A DNA stretch of 64,000 bases, from NCBI GenBank assembly GCA_028554795.2, contig CM068831.1, positions 30,991,659-31,055,658 on the forward strand, given 5' to 3'. The translations under genes and the position numbers were made by a program. Positions within the stretch are counted from its first letter, which is position 1. Each line of letters starts with the position of its first letter. The notes under the pieces are model-generated. The model saw nothing but the letters and a program-made list of their open reading frames with translations, had not been told where the DNA came from and ran no database searches. The stretch is from Sinohyriopsis cumingii (Eukaryota; Mollusca; Bivalvia; Unionida; Unionidae). This document shows positions 52,296 through 64,000 of the stretch, in pieces.

Positions 52296-52562
52296 GAAGG
52301 GGCCCGGAGTGGCTGAATGGTATAAAGCGATGTCCGTTACGGATCACTGCCATCTCACCTCTGCCGTCGCGGGTTAGAGTCTCGGATTCAGCCAATGTGG
52401 GTATGTGAGAAAGTTTGCCAGTAGCTTCTCGTGGGTCGGTGGTTCTTTCCGGAGTGTTCCCGGGTTCTTCCTCCACCATTAATACTGGCTACCATATATA
52501 GTCTATCGTGTGCTGAAAAAGAGCGTTAAACCCTACAACAACAACAACAACAGCAACAACAG
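52296..52562 (+). mobile_element. tRNA-derived SINE, copy C, inside outer Polinton
   Basis: Same family as copies A and B: GGGGCCCGGAGTGGCTGAAT head, AATGTGGGTATGTGAGAAAG body and (CAA)n tail. A short duplication, AAGAGTG at 52289-52295 and 52563-52569, flanks it. It inserted after the outer Polinton did. Confidence 0.85.
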
Positions 52563-54240
52563 AAGAGTGCATACCAACTTTGTGGCAGCATCATATCACT
52601 ATATTCAATGTCTAAAAAAGATTCCCATTATGATTTCTTCTTAGAACAAGTCTGCAGAGTAAATAGAGGAAAGGAGTTTTTACAGATTACCCTGTGCAGA
52701 TCCATTAACAAAAATGGTCATCGAAAACAAAACCTTTACGATAGATAGATATGATTCTATCATGCAAGAAAACGAAGTCCTTCTGGATGAAATTCTTGAT
52801 CATGAAAGGATGTACATAAACGTGGTAAGAGTTGGCGTGACATTTTACCTTCTTTACAGATACCAACATAATTTCGATACCGATCCATTAACGGTGATGT
52901 TTGCGTACACATATCTGGAGGCGATGAATTTTCAGGCATCAGTAACCATTGACGATCTTGTTAAACTGAATCAGTTGACCTCAATAGATACTTCCCCACT
53001 GAATCTCACGAGGTATCATTGGTTAGTGAAATGTCTGAGGGTATCAAAAATAAAATATTAAGTGTGAAAAAATATATGAAAACGTTGGAGTATCATTTGA
53101 TTGATCTTAAGGCATTGTTCCAGAATTTAGTGGAATTAAGCCCATCCTCGACTTAAACATAATCGACGAAAACGTAACGGTGGAGCAGCGTCGCGAACTA
53201 GAATTGTATTACTGCTATAACCACAGACAAATAGCCAACCCCATGATATTGATTTTATCTGGTGCTGGACCGGCCAAGAAGACCTGATGAAATGCCTCGA
53301 ACCGCGAATGGAGGCCAACAAAAATATCACCAAGCAGACCATACTGTCCTATCAGAAAATGCTCAATAAAATCTGATCTTATCTGCGCGGAGCTCCATTT
53401 GACAATTCCTGTCTGATTCACGAGACGAGGACTGTCGACGATCTCATTGTGGACATGGTAGGAAACCAGTGCGAGCTGATGAAACTAAGTCGATTCGAAA
53501 AGTATTACGACCAAAAATATGAAACCTAATCCTATAAAAGATGTTGACGGCGACGATATATTAAATATTATGATACAATAACAAGCAATTAATGAAATTA
53601 ACAACGGGATTATATTATTAACATCTCTATTGTTGCAGGGAGAGACTAGAGCCTTGCCTAGTATCAATGGAATCGCATATGGAAGATCCAGGAATGAGTT
53701 TATTCTGTGGCATGATATTGCTTGTCGACTTAGGAGCATCGCTAGATTGATGCAGGGTGTCCACATGCACTATCTCAGATCGTATGACTTAATAGAACGA
53801 GTAAGAGGAGAGCTCAAGGTGATGCCCCATAAACATCCTGCGCCTCGCACGCTCGTCTACGACTAAAAAACACTGGCAGGACGAGAAATTCTCACCACGC
53901 AGCAGTACCAAAAACAACTGTGAGAAAAATACAAAGCGCTCACTGGAAAAACTGCTAAGCCTTCCAAACTCATTCGATTTCAGAATGAAACCATGAGCTG
54001 CTCGCTACAAATTGACATCGAGAAAAGACTAAGCAAAGGCGATCTACAAGCCTTTTTGAAGGACAACGCGATAAAATGACGCGTCTACCACAACCCCGAC
54101 TCGCTGAAAAAGCATATGAAGTTGCTGACAAAGGATTTATTTGCTATCACAGGCTTGAGCAAGGAGTCGATAACAAACTCATGCAGCGCATTCTACACCA
54201 TACAGTAGAGGAAGTTCTGCGTGCATCAAACTTGGAGCAG
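52563..54240 (+). pseudogene. Outer Polinton plus-strand remnants upstream of polymerase
   Basis: A frame at 52714-53061 (YDSIMQENEVLLDEILDHER, FYLLYRYQHNF) and pieces to about 54100 look like former coding sequence, possibly another early gene or the N-terminal region of the polymerase. I cannot name it. Fossil. Confidence 0.35.
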
Positions 54241-57200
54241 CTCTCAACGTTGATCTTGTGCGGCAACACAAGATCACCGAGGTGTGGATCAGAATCAGAT
54301 TGCTGTCTGTTATCGCTGTGATCATTTCAGTTACATCATCGACATTTTTTGGTTCTTTATACAGCTTCTCATCCGACGTCAGGATCGGCATCGGACTTTT
54401 CCGGAGTCAATTCTCTCTCGTTTCAAACTTCCAAGTCATACAGTTCCGTGGTAGCAAGTACCTAACTCTTCCCAAATCCATCGTTGCCACCAACGCATGC
54501 ATCAGTGTCAAGAACAACGACGACTACTGTCTCTTATGGGGTATCCTTTCCGCATTGCATCCCGCAGAGGATAATGCCGAACGCGTCTCCAAGTACAAGC
54601 CATATTTTAATACTCCATGCCATCGGGATTACCTTTTCAGCAGCCGTTAAAGACGTTCCCAAACTAGAAGCGCTCAAAGAGGGACTCTCCAACAACGTGT
54701 TTGTAATCGATGACAAAAAGGCTGGCAATAAGCAATTCGTGGTCTATTCGCTTATGATCTCCAAAACAGCCGCACTGAGCAGCATCAGTCTATTGTATTA
54801 CCATCACCATTTCGAGTACATCAAATACTTTAGTCGGTTATGTCGATCTCAGTATACACGACATAAGAATCACGACTAATTATGTTATCGCTGCTTGCAA
54901 TGGTTTCATCAACCGCGTCTAGCCGGGATACTGTTTGGAACTACAAAACGTACAGATGCCAAGCGAGGGGACACCACGGTTCGAATACCACTACAAAAAA
55001 TACGCACACGTGTTTTGCATCGTCTCTGGCTCGGAAGCAATCCATGAAAAGGTGCAAGGAACCTCTCCTGATCCGATCGATTCTTTCACTCAAATGGAAC
55101 ACAAGTACATCCCGTTCGCGATAGGCTATGAAACCTGCCGTTCCGTTGATGATCTTTTGTCTTCTCTTTATCGACAGCAGCGAGGTGAGGATTGCGTAGC
55201 TTGGTTCTTTATGCAACTTACCGCTAAATGAAAACTCGTCAGTGACCTCCAAAAAAATCCAACTCCTAGCATCTCCCCACCTCGTAACAACTGCGACAGC
55301 ACACGTCGTCGACTCAATGCCACATATGTAAAGAACACTTTAAACCTCATGATAAAAATACAGAGATTGCTGTCACTGCACACTGTCAAGGAGCTGCTTA
55401 TGTGGATTGTAATCTACAATTCAAAGATCCAGACTTCCTTCTATGACGGTCATAATATATGAAGCTACTATGGGACACTTCATCATTGCAGCACTCGGTC
55501 ATCCGCGCTTTAAAACACATCTCGCTGAGGTGGGTTCATGTCCTATCAAATGGATTCCTAACAAACGACAAAAATATCTTTCGTTTTCGATTGGTCCTTT
55601 TCAATTCATCGATTCGTTCCAGTTTGTGGAGTCGTCGCCAGAAGAATACCCTGGAACCAGTTCTAAATTCACACCCTTGAAAAACCAATTTGGAGCTCAT
55701 GTCACTCTACTCCAGCGGAAAGGTGTTTATCCCTTAGAATGCATCGATGCGTTGCCGAGATCAGATGAAACCTCGTTGCCATCCTTAGACGCCTTCTATT
55801 CTCACTTACATCTCTCCCACATCACCACTGAGGAATATTATGCGAAGAAGATATGGAATGACCTAGACTGTCACACTCCTGGCGATTATCACGACCTTTA
55901 CCTGAAAACTGACATACTTCTACTAATGAATGTCTTCGAAAAGTTCAGACGCATGTGCCATGATCATTATCAACTGAATTCACTCTGGTATTTCTCCTCA
56001 CAGAGCCTCTCCTGGGATGCCCTCTTCTAGACGAGTCAGGTCCAGCTTGAGCTCTTCACCGATTCAGACATGTTAATTTTCACAAAACACATGATTCGCG
56101 ATGTACATATAGCCGTCATCCAAAAACAAGCCTTGGCTAATAACAAATACGTAAAACATTACAATCCTACCCAACCCTTTTCCTACATCCTCTATTTTTA
56201 TACCAATAATCTCTATGGTTGAGCCAAATCACAACACATTCCTGTGGGTGATTTTCACTGTATCACCAGAAATGAGGTCGTTTTTGAAAGAACAGCGGGA
56301 TACAATGAGGATCATGACTGTTTCATCGCAGTCGATATCCTTTATCCCTCTCATCTCCATGCCGTTCATAACGATTAACCCTTCTGCGCTGAACCACTCC
56401 TCATCGCGAACTCGATGCTTTATCCACAACAACTGGAGTAAAACCACCAATTCGGAATCAGTGATGGCAAGTTAAAAATTGGTACAACCACAAAACGCGA
56501 TACAAAATACATCATCGACTACTAAAATATACTCTCCAACACGGACGCGTTCTTGACAAAGTTCCTCGAGCTCTGAAGTTTAAACAATATCCATGGATGA
56601 AATCCTACGTCGACTTGAACACCCAACAACGACCTAAAGCCACTACAGACTTCGGTTAAAATTTCCTCAGTCTCAAGAACAACAAAGAAAAGACCATGGA
56701 AATCATTAGATTCGGAAAGAAATTCTAAATCATTAAGAACCAAGGACGACGAGATAAACGTGTGACCAACGATGTCTTAGTTAGCATCAAAATATTTGAC
56801 GAAGAGATCGTTGCCATTGAATCCAGAAAAACATCACATACTAGATAAACCCATCTTCGTCGGTCCAGCTGTTCTGAACCTTTCCAAAATGCTCGTGCTC
56901 TAGATTCATTACGACTTCATCCAACGCAAAAATGGAGATAAAGCAAGACTACTAATGACCGATACAGATTTACTCATCTATGAAATTCATACCGACGACG
57001 TCTAAGAGGATCTCCGTCAACATTCAGGCCTCTTTGATCTTAATGCTTATCCTGAAACAAGTCCATTTCACTGCAAAGATAATAAAAGGAAACTTGGAAA
57101 GTTCAAAGATGAAACTTATTCGATACCCAGCACATAATTCATAGGACTTAGATCCAAAATGTATTGTCTCACGCTCAATGATGATATCATCAAGAAACAA

Positions 57201-57360
57201 GCCAAATGAGTAAAAAATATGTCAACAGTCGCATCGATCGTTAAGACAGCCATTACAGGGGCATCTACGTTACTACTTCATGAGAACTTTCCGATCACAG
57301 AGACATCATTTCCTCACCATGGTCATCGAAAAAAATGGACTATGCTTCTTCGACGATAAA
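54241..57360 (+). pseudogene. Outer Polinton protein-primed DNA polymerase B remnant
   Basis: Plus-strand pieces match the Polinton pPolB layout in order: KNNDDYCLLWGILSALHP (N-terminal region), a zinc-finger-like and FEYHYKKYAHVFCIV stretch, PIKWIPNKRQKYLSFSIG, the exonuclease-end motif YHDLYLKTDILLLMNVFEKF at about 55890-55950, a FYTNNLYG-like motif A region, and KFKDETYSIP near the end. Broken in many places. Confidence 0.75.
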
Positions 57361-57489
57361 CGTTACTCCACTGATGGTATTCACACATTCCCACATGGAT
57401 AATACCCCAAGTAAAAGCGAGACAGAACCCAGTAGTAGATAGACAGGGAAATATCTTTTTTTTATCACGCAGTGAGCCAGAATCACCGT

Positions 57490-57608
57490 TTCTATCTAAG
57501 GAGTGCAGTGAGCCAAACCCAGTGGTAGATTTAATGGGGTAGAGGAGACGCTCACCCAGATCACGCATTGAGCTGGGTGAATCAGAACCCTCACTACACA
57601 CTGCTACT
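57490..57608 (-). repeat. Right terminal inverted repeat, outer Polinton
   Basis: Complement of 30162-30289, imperfect. Inside it (57405-57490) CAGTGAGCCA/ACCCAGTRGTAGAT words recur as subterminal direct repeats. Confidence 0.8.
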
Positions 57609-57738
<130 letters not shown>

Positions 57739-57827
57739 GTACGTATTAAAACTTTCTGTATATATGCAGGATTCTTTGCTGAATGGTGCTTGAGTAGTCT
57801 TCAATTTAATTTTTGTTTCTTTCAAAG

Positions 57828-58035
57828 GCATGCCACCATCTAGGTGTTCTTGATATAAGAGCTTACCAACTTGTAGGCCGAAGAGGCGTTGATATGATTA
57901 GCAGATTCCAAAGGGGCACAAATTGCAACAAATGCTGCTCCAAAAGCCTATGTAACTCGGACAATTGTACTTCCGTAATAACTGTATCCGTAACAGCAGC
58001 AACTACGACACAGGCAAGCACAACATCAGCAACAG
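57828..58035 (+). CDS. Ly6-TSP1 gene 2, exon 3
   Basis: The acceptor TTTCAAAG precedes 57828; phase 0 from exon 2. It encodes ACHHLGVLDIRAYQLVGRRG and then NCNKCCSKSLCNSDNC, the CC....CN signature that closes a Ly6/uPAR domain. A Thr/Ser/Ala-rich linker follows (TAATTTQASTTSATG), probably O-glycosylated. The exon ends in phase 1 before GTATAT. It is the counterpart of exon 4 of gene 1, but leads into a thrombospondin repeat instead of a stop. Confidence 0.8.
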
Positions 58036-60159
58036 GTATATTTTAGGTCTATTTGAGAATCATTTGGATATTTGAGACAGGAATTTCTTTGTAAAGTAGA
58101 GTTTACGAATATGTTTTCATTGGATTGCAGTTAATATAAGCTATATCTTCTTTCGCCATGTCTTTCTAGTTTTCGTCATGTCTTTCTTCTTTCTTTCTCT
58201 TCTTACATTCTACCCATTCATCATTAAAATCGTCATCATCGTTATCGGTTTTGTTCCTACAATATTAAAGGACAGAACTATTTTGCTATAATTTAACTAT
58301 ATTTGTTTTTAAACAAGTGCAGACATAGCGACCTATGTACCTTAGGAAATAATTATTTATTGTTATATTCTGTGACCTAGACACCCGATTGGACGTTTAA
58401 TCGTTGTATACAACATTATTTGGAATTTTGGCATAGTCTCACGATTATCCTTAATATTGATGGCTTTTATCGTGGAACAGGTTTTACCTTAAAAAGCATC
58501 TTGTCCAAATTGCAGATTTTAAGTAGAACACATATTGGAACTTATATACATAAAACGGGAACCAGCGAAGTAGCATCGCGCACGTAACCGTTTATTTTTG
58601 TTGTTGAAAACTCTTATATGAAATAAAACTTTAAATAAATTAATAATGAGCTGGTGATTTAAAAGATATGAAGTATTGCACCTTATTTTTGTATTCAGCA
58701 TCGTTCAATAATATATTTCAGACACAAATAATGCGCATATTTAAAAAAAGAAAACTATATTTATTGACGACAAAATTTATTTATAATGCAATGAGCATTT
58801 TGGATAATTACACTTTTAAATTATGGCAATGAAAAAAACATCGGTCACTGTATGGATTTTTGGCCTAGTCAAGTTGACTGGGCAGTATGAACGGCACGAT
58901 CAAGAGACGGAATATCTTACAGGCATTTATTAAATCAAGTGATACCACATGTATTGACACTTAGTTTCGATATGAAAATCGTTGTCTGAAGTCTTAGTGC
59001 GATTATCTGATAACCAAGCTTTTAATTTCAACAAACAATAATATTTATATAAAAAATAAATATAAACGTAATCTGTGATAACTGTAATATTACTTCGTAT
59101 CGTGAATGAAATCGTCCAGTTACTTTGGTTAAATATGTTTAAGGATTTACTTAACATTAGCTTTAAATAAGCAGACGTTCATGAATCCCCATTAACTAAA
59201 TAACGAGTGAGCAATGAATTCGTATATGACAACCGTATTCTACATTTAAGCGATCCCTTAAAATCATTAGTCCCAGCTACTAAAGAAATTTTAAATAAGA
59301 GTATTCGAAAGCAGATGACTGAATTTGGAGGATACAGCAATAGAAAATAAAAAATGAGAGAACAGGTAGACAAAGAATTAACAGAGTACCGTATACGAAT
59401 AATAAATTTGAAGCGTTACAAAGCCAAATTGGTGATAAAAAGATAATATTGTTAAAAACCTGGACAATAACAAAACGAAAAATAACAACAAAAATAAAAT
59501 CATATATTGATGTATTCGAAACTGATACGAAATTATTAAATGAAATTGTTAAAAAATATTTAGTGAAACAGAGATGAAACTATTACAGACTTAAAATAAT
59601 GAAATTCAACAACACAGATTAGGCAATTTGAAGAAAATTGCACAACTATGGTTTATAGCTGCTGTAGTACACGTGTAAGAAATGATGACTGCTAGCGCTA
59701 GCTAGAGTTTGCAGGTGCAAAAATGAAAAAATAATCCGGAAAATTCGTAGACTGATCACTCAGCATGTATTATTCACACGTGTATAAAATGAAGTAACCG
59801 TAGACAAAGGTATGATAACAATATCAGTACTCATATATTAATCAGCATTGCTTTTGGCTTGATTTTTAAGACAATACAAAACAGATTCATATGTTGGCTT
59901 GTTTTTGTCTTGTCGATGATGCAATAGGTTAATGGCATAGTGTTTTCTAGGTCACTTTATATAATAAAATGAATTTTCATTTGGTGATAGTGGTATTTAA
60001 ATTGAACAGAACAATTTTCAGGCCTTGCATCTATTACGTTATCTATTGTAATGCGTCACCTTACTTGTTCTTGTAGTGATTATTCAAAATAAAAGTAACT
60101 CCAAAACTTTGAACTGCAAGATAATCTATATTATTCTCGCATATATTGCTCACTTGCAG
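58036..60159 (+). other. Intron 3 of Ly6-TSP1 gene 2
   Basis: 2.1 kb of AT-rich intron; no repeat family or gene identified. Confidence 0.6.
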
Positions 60160-60330
60160 TGAACGGTGGATGGAGTACTTGGTCTCATTGGAATTATTGC
60201 AGCCTGACCTGTGGTGGAGGCAATCATTTCCGGGTTCGCTTTTGTAACAATCCTTCTCCCGCTTTTGGTGGAGCTTCGTGTAGTGGTTCAAACAAAGAAA
60301 CGCAAACTTGCAATAATCAACCATGCACAG
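60160..60330 (+). CDS. Ly6-TSP1 gene 2, exon 4 (thrombospondin type-1 repeat)
   Basis: Acceptor CACTTGCAG and donor GTAAGG bound a symmetric phase 1-1 exon of 57 codons. It encodes one complete TSP1 repeat: GGWSTWSHWNYCSLTCGGG, then FRVRFCNNPSPAFGGASC and ETQTCNNQPC, with the WSxWS tryptophans, the arginines and all six cysteines. Such exons are often tandemly repeated, so more TSP1 repeats probably lie beyond the window. The protein would be secreted or extracellular, binding glycans or other matrix proteins. Confidence 0.9.
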
Positions 60331-63300
60331 GTAAGGGACAAAGTATGTTTGGTCCAGATACTTATAGTTTGCTCCCCAGAATTTGTGTATACATTTAAGT
60401 GTTCCGGTTATGTTATTAGCTGTCCCTTTCTTTTTCCTCTTCTTTCAGGTTTTCGTGAACTGCATTGAACTGACTTTGGGATAAAGACGTTATTCTTTCA
60501 TTTCTTTCTTCTTTTTCTGTACCATTTTGTCAGAATAATCTCGGCCATCTGAAAATGAAAGGTTTAAGTAGTGTAATATAACACTGGATAATATGTCTTA
60601 AAGAGAGCATCCCATCCATAGTGATGGATGTTATCAATGCATTTGGTTGACCTAAACAAGATTTTAGACTTGTTCCTACCAAATTGACACGTGTAGTGGT
60701 AACTAGCTTTGAAGCATATATACTGTTCACAAGAAAAGACACACATCACTCTCTTAAAATATATTGTTTCAATACATACTTCAGAGAAAGGTCGAGTCCT
60801 ACCCGGAGACAAAATGTTTACACTAAAGGTGCATGTTGGTGGAAGAATACCATGACCCAATGTAGAAATAACCACACTCTAAATCATACAAAATCAAAGA
60901 TTTAATAATTCTGGTATTTGTTGCAATTATTTTGAAGTGAGTTTTAATATTTAGTTTTCATTGTGAATTACAACGATAAATGATAGAAAATGCTACTACT
61001 CTTATAAGGTCTTGAATTGGTGTATATTACATATAGTGACAGTCATCCGGTGTCGAACTATTGAGCCGAATGCCCATCAGTCATTCTGTGTAGCTATACT
61101 TTTGTAATGCTCCAAACGCTTTGCAATTAAGCAAGTGTTAGTTAGCGTTTGACAGGTAACATCATATGCCAGTTTGACTGACACGTGGTTATCACTTAAC
61201 TTGCAACGAACATTCAGATGTTTCTATTACTATGCCTTTAATCTAGGTCCAGTTTATAATGAACTAGAAGACATATTTTTCAAAGTACAAACATGAACGG
61301 TATGTTAGGGAAGTTCAAATCCATCTCTTGCGAAATAAAACCTTTAGTGCAGTTATGACTAAATGTGGCACTATCGTATATTCCTTGCTCACTTTGTATA
61401 AACTTATCTTGAAAACTATACTTTATTCATGTCATAACATACTATTCCATTGTTATGAAATGAAGCGAGTATTAAATATATATCAATATGCTATCTGAGT
61501 TTACTGCTTGGGCGTTTAAATTAAGAAATAGGTAAATATTTACTAGTAGCATAAAAGTAGATAAGGTACAACAAGTTTGAAACAATGGAACACATTTTCA
61601 CATTGAAAAGTGTTATTTCCAGACCTGTACATTGTACATTACTTTAAATATTACTATATAATTTGACTTGAGTATTTCGCAAATCAAAAAAAGCAAAATA
61701 CATAGAACCACACATTAGTTAATTGATATCAAGTAAAATTAAACAAAATAGCACAGCTACTCTGCACTGTTAGTTAGCATAGCAAGATATATGGCCCAAA
61801 ACATAATCAATTAACGTCTTTTAAACCTTTCGCTGTGAAAAGTCATATTCATTAATTACTGATGTGCGTTTCAGTGCAGATATGTTTCCAATTGTTCCAT
61901 AAAAATAGTATTTTATAGTAATGTTAAATAGGATAACCGCAGTGAATGTTTATTTTTGCTACTGCACAACTGACCTTCGCATAGGCCTCCCAGCGAGTTA
62001 TACTAGTAAAGACCGTATAAGAGAAAATAATGTCTGTTTCTTTAATGAGGAAGAGCAAATACAAATATAGTTTTATACTAGCCGCAATATGTTGAAAAAA
62101 ATCTATAACAGGAAATAGGGTATATTAGCTGAAACGTTCACTTTAATACTTTTCTTTATAGCATTTGTAAATTAGTTTGCAAATCTGCCTTCACCGTCAG
62201 TATGATCTGCGAAACAGTAGTAGTTGAGACATAAACCTGAATTTTTACATAACCGTGGTAATATACCTGATAATCTGTTAAATATGCAGCCTATCCAGTT
62301 GCAGGACTCTGATTTGCGAGAAATTACAAGCCGTTTGGCCATTTTTGTCAACTTCAGTTGTGGATATTTCCTCACAGGTCACATGGAATCGAAAAAGTCT
62401 AAAGAGGCCCAGTCTTAGAAAATGCCCAAATTGTTAAATTCACCCAAATTGATTTTTGTTTGTTGGATTGCTGGGGAAATGAAATATTCAAAACGGCCAG
62501 CCCCCATTTTCTGGTTGGGCGTTTGCTAATACGTATGCCTGAAGGTCATGCAATATATTTGTTCATATCTATGCAATTAGTGATCAAATATTTATTGTTT
62601 ACACAAATCAAAGTGAAGACTACTACTTTCAGAGACATGTATCATAACAAGATGATAATAAATACAACCATCCTTGATAGATGTTGAAGCTATGAAATAT
62701 AGAGTTTAAACATAATCCGGACGAAAAGACTCAGGCATCCACTTACCAATGAATACAAGTTTTAAGTCGACATCAATCTAGATAGGTCTGATTTTTCAAG
62801 TGAACTGAACCATTCATGTTTCAAACAACACATGGGGTTAAAGGCCCAGTGTTATACTTGTTCCAGAAGACAAGCCAATAAAGACCCAGATGTCGGTACT
62901 GTGAAGAATCACGTCCTCTGAAGAATCTATCTAAGGCTCATATTTTCTACCACAATTTGCCCCCTTCCCTCCCCACTCCCCATAAAAGCTGCAGCAATCT
63001 CTGCCTTATGTATACATCTTCTCATGACGATTTGGATCAGGGTGGCCATGCATGGCCTTTCTATTAGCAGATAATATGACGTTAAGCCATAGAGCTAAAA
63101 TATCAATTAAATATTAATTAGGTAGTACGATCAGTCTCACTTGACCAATCTGATACAATGGACCTACCCGGCAGAGCTTCTCCTGGTATAGTCCACATTC
63201 CTCACAGGAATGTAAAATTTCAGTAGATGCACTGGACTTGATTTCTTCAAAATGAAGTAGTTAAATAAACCTGTTCACAAAATATTTTCTGAATGTTTCA

Positions 63301-64000
63301 AGTTCTTCTCTGGTTATACAAGTTGTTTATGATCGATTGTGTTTGATAAGGGATAAAAATGCTTCCTCAAATTTAATTGTCACTTTTAAAAAAATCACCA
63401 ATCTCGGTCAAGTACCAATTTACATATTACTTATGTTTTCATTAAAAGCAACACTTCGATTTCGAATAACTTTTGCCATTTTCATTTGCTTGGTTTTGAA
63501 TTCCTAATAGAAATGGTATCGGTACTGTTTGACTTTATGTCATAAACATAATTGTCTTTTATGTGATTTAATGAATAGGATTCGGGGTGTTGAAATACAT
63601 ATTTGATTTCTTGTTACACTTGTTTTAATATCTAGACATTTTAATTTTCAATAGCAGCTGCTGTTAAAACTGAAATTTAAGTCATCTGTGAACATTGTCT
63701 ATACTATATATGTTTTTGATATCTCTTCAAGAAAATACGTTTCACTATATGTGACAAATTAAGGTTAAATGGTATGTAATTATTTTCATAATACTGAAAT
63801 TTCAAAATAGCAAGAAACGACACATAAAGTGATAACGTAAGATCAGTATAATTATGTATGATTTGATGCCTGTCTCTTGAAGATAAAATAAACTAAACCA
63901 AATATATGCCTTCATAAAAGTTTTCAATGCAACACGTTTTTCTTCTTTTGGATGTATTAAACGAATTTGAAGAAGATGCATTTTTCTATAATTGTCGTGC
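60331..64000 (+). other. Intron of Ly6-TSP1 gene 2, to window end
   Basis: 3.7 kb without a further exon, RNA gene or recognisable repeat. There is a short C-rich patch near 62960-62985. The next exon should lie to the right of the window. Confidence 0.5.

Overview
This is an AT-rich window of animal nuclear DNA. Short spliced exons with GT/AG borders, tRNA-derived SINEs, a CR1/L2-type LINE, microsatellites and secreted Ly6-type and thrombospondin-repeat exons suggest a lophotrochozoan, most likely a mollusc. No ribosomal or mitochondrial gene is present to settle the species.

Positions 1-5.2 kb hold part of a capsid-bearing, Polinton/adintovirus-like element cut by the window edge. It has a basic core-like protein, a capsid-like protein of the 'F54H12.2-like' family, an unknown protein and an adenain-like protease region, closed by AATAAA. 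Three tandem paralogous genes for charged coiled-coil proteins follow. Each has the same GC-box/TATA-like promoter module in front, and each ends in a copy of the metazoan replication-dependent histone 3' stem-loop followed by a purine-rich, U7-like downstream element. This is the most surprising signal in the window.

Positions 5.2-30.1 kb are host DNA. A four-exon Ly6/three-finger gene (13187-27553, + strand) has introns filled by SINEs, a decayed Ty3-like gag fragment, a 5'-truncated LINE and microsatellites. A second Ly6-type gene starts at 28980 on the same strand. Its exons at 28980, 29650, 57828 and 60160 join one Ly6 domain to at least one thrombospondin type-1 repeat and the gene runs off the right edge.

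Positions 30162-57608 lie inside the 28-kb second intron of that gene and are two nested Polintons. The outer one is old and heavily decayed. Its packaging-ATPase gene was hit, at the P-loop, by a younger and nearly whole Polinton (36072-50922, 14.85 kb) with about 220-bp terminal inverted repeats, AG...CT termini and a 6-bp target duplication. The inner element encodes integrase, a long protein fusing a family-B-like DNA polymerase to an SF1 helicase, packaging ATPase, adenain-like protease, major and minor capsid proteins, a coiled-coil fibre-like protein with a C1q-like head, a parvovirus-type phospholipase A2, a zinc-ribbon protein and an HNH endonuclease. A SINE later landed in the outer element.

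The inner element is built from convergent and divergent gene blocks: left-end ATPase against zinc ribbon-PLA2-integrase, then polymerase-helicase against zinc-finger/HNH genes, then one long minus-strand structural block. All virus-like elements are treated here as fossils.
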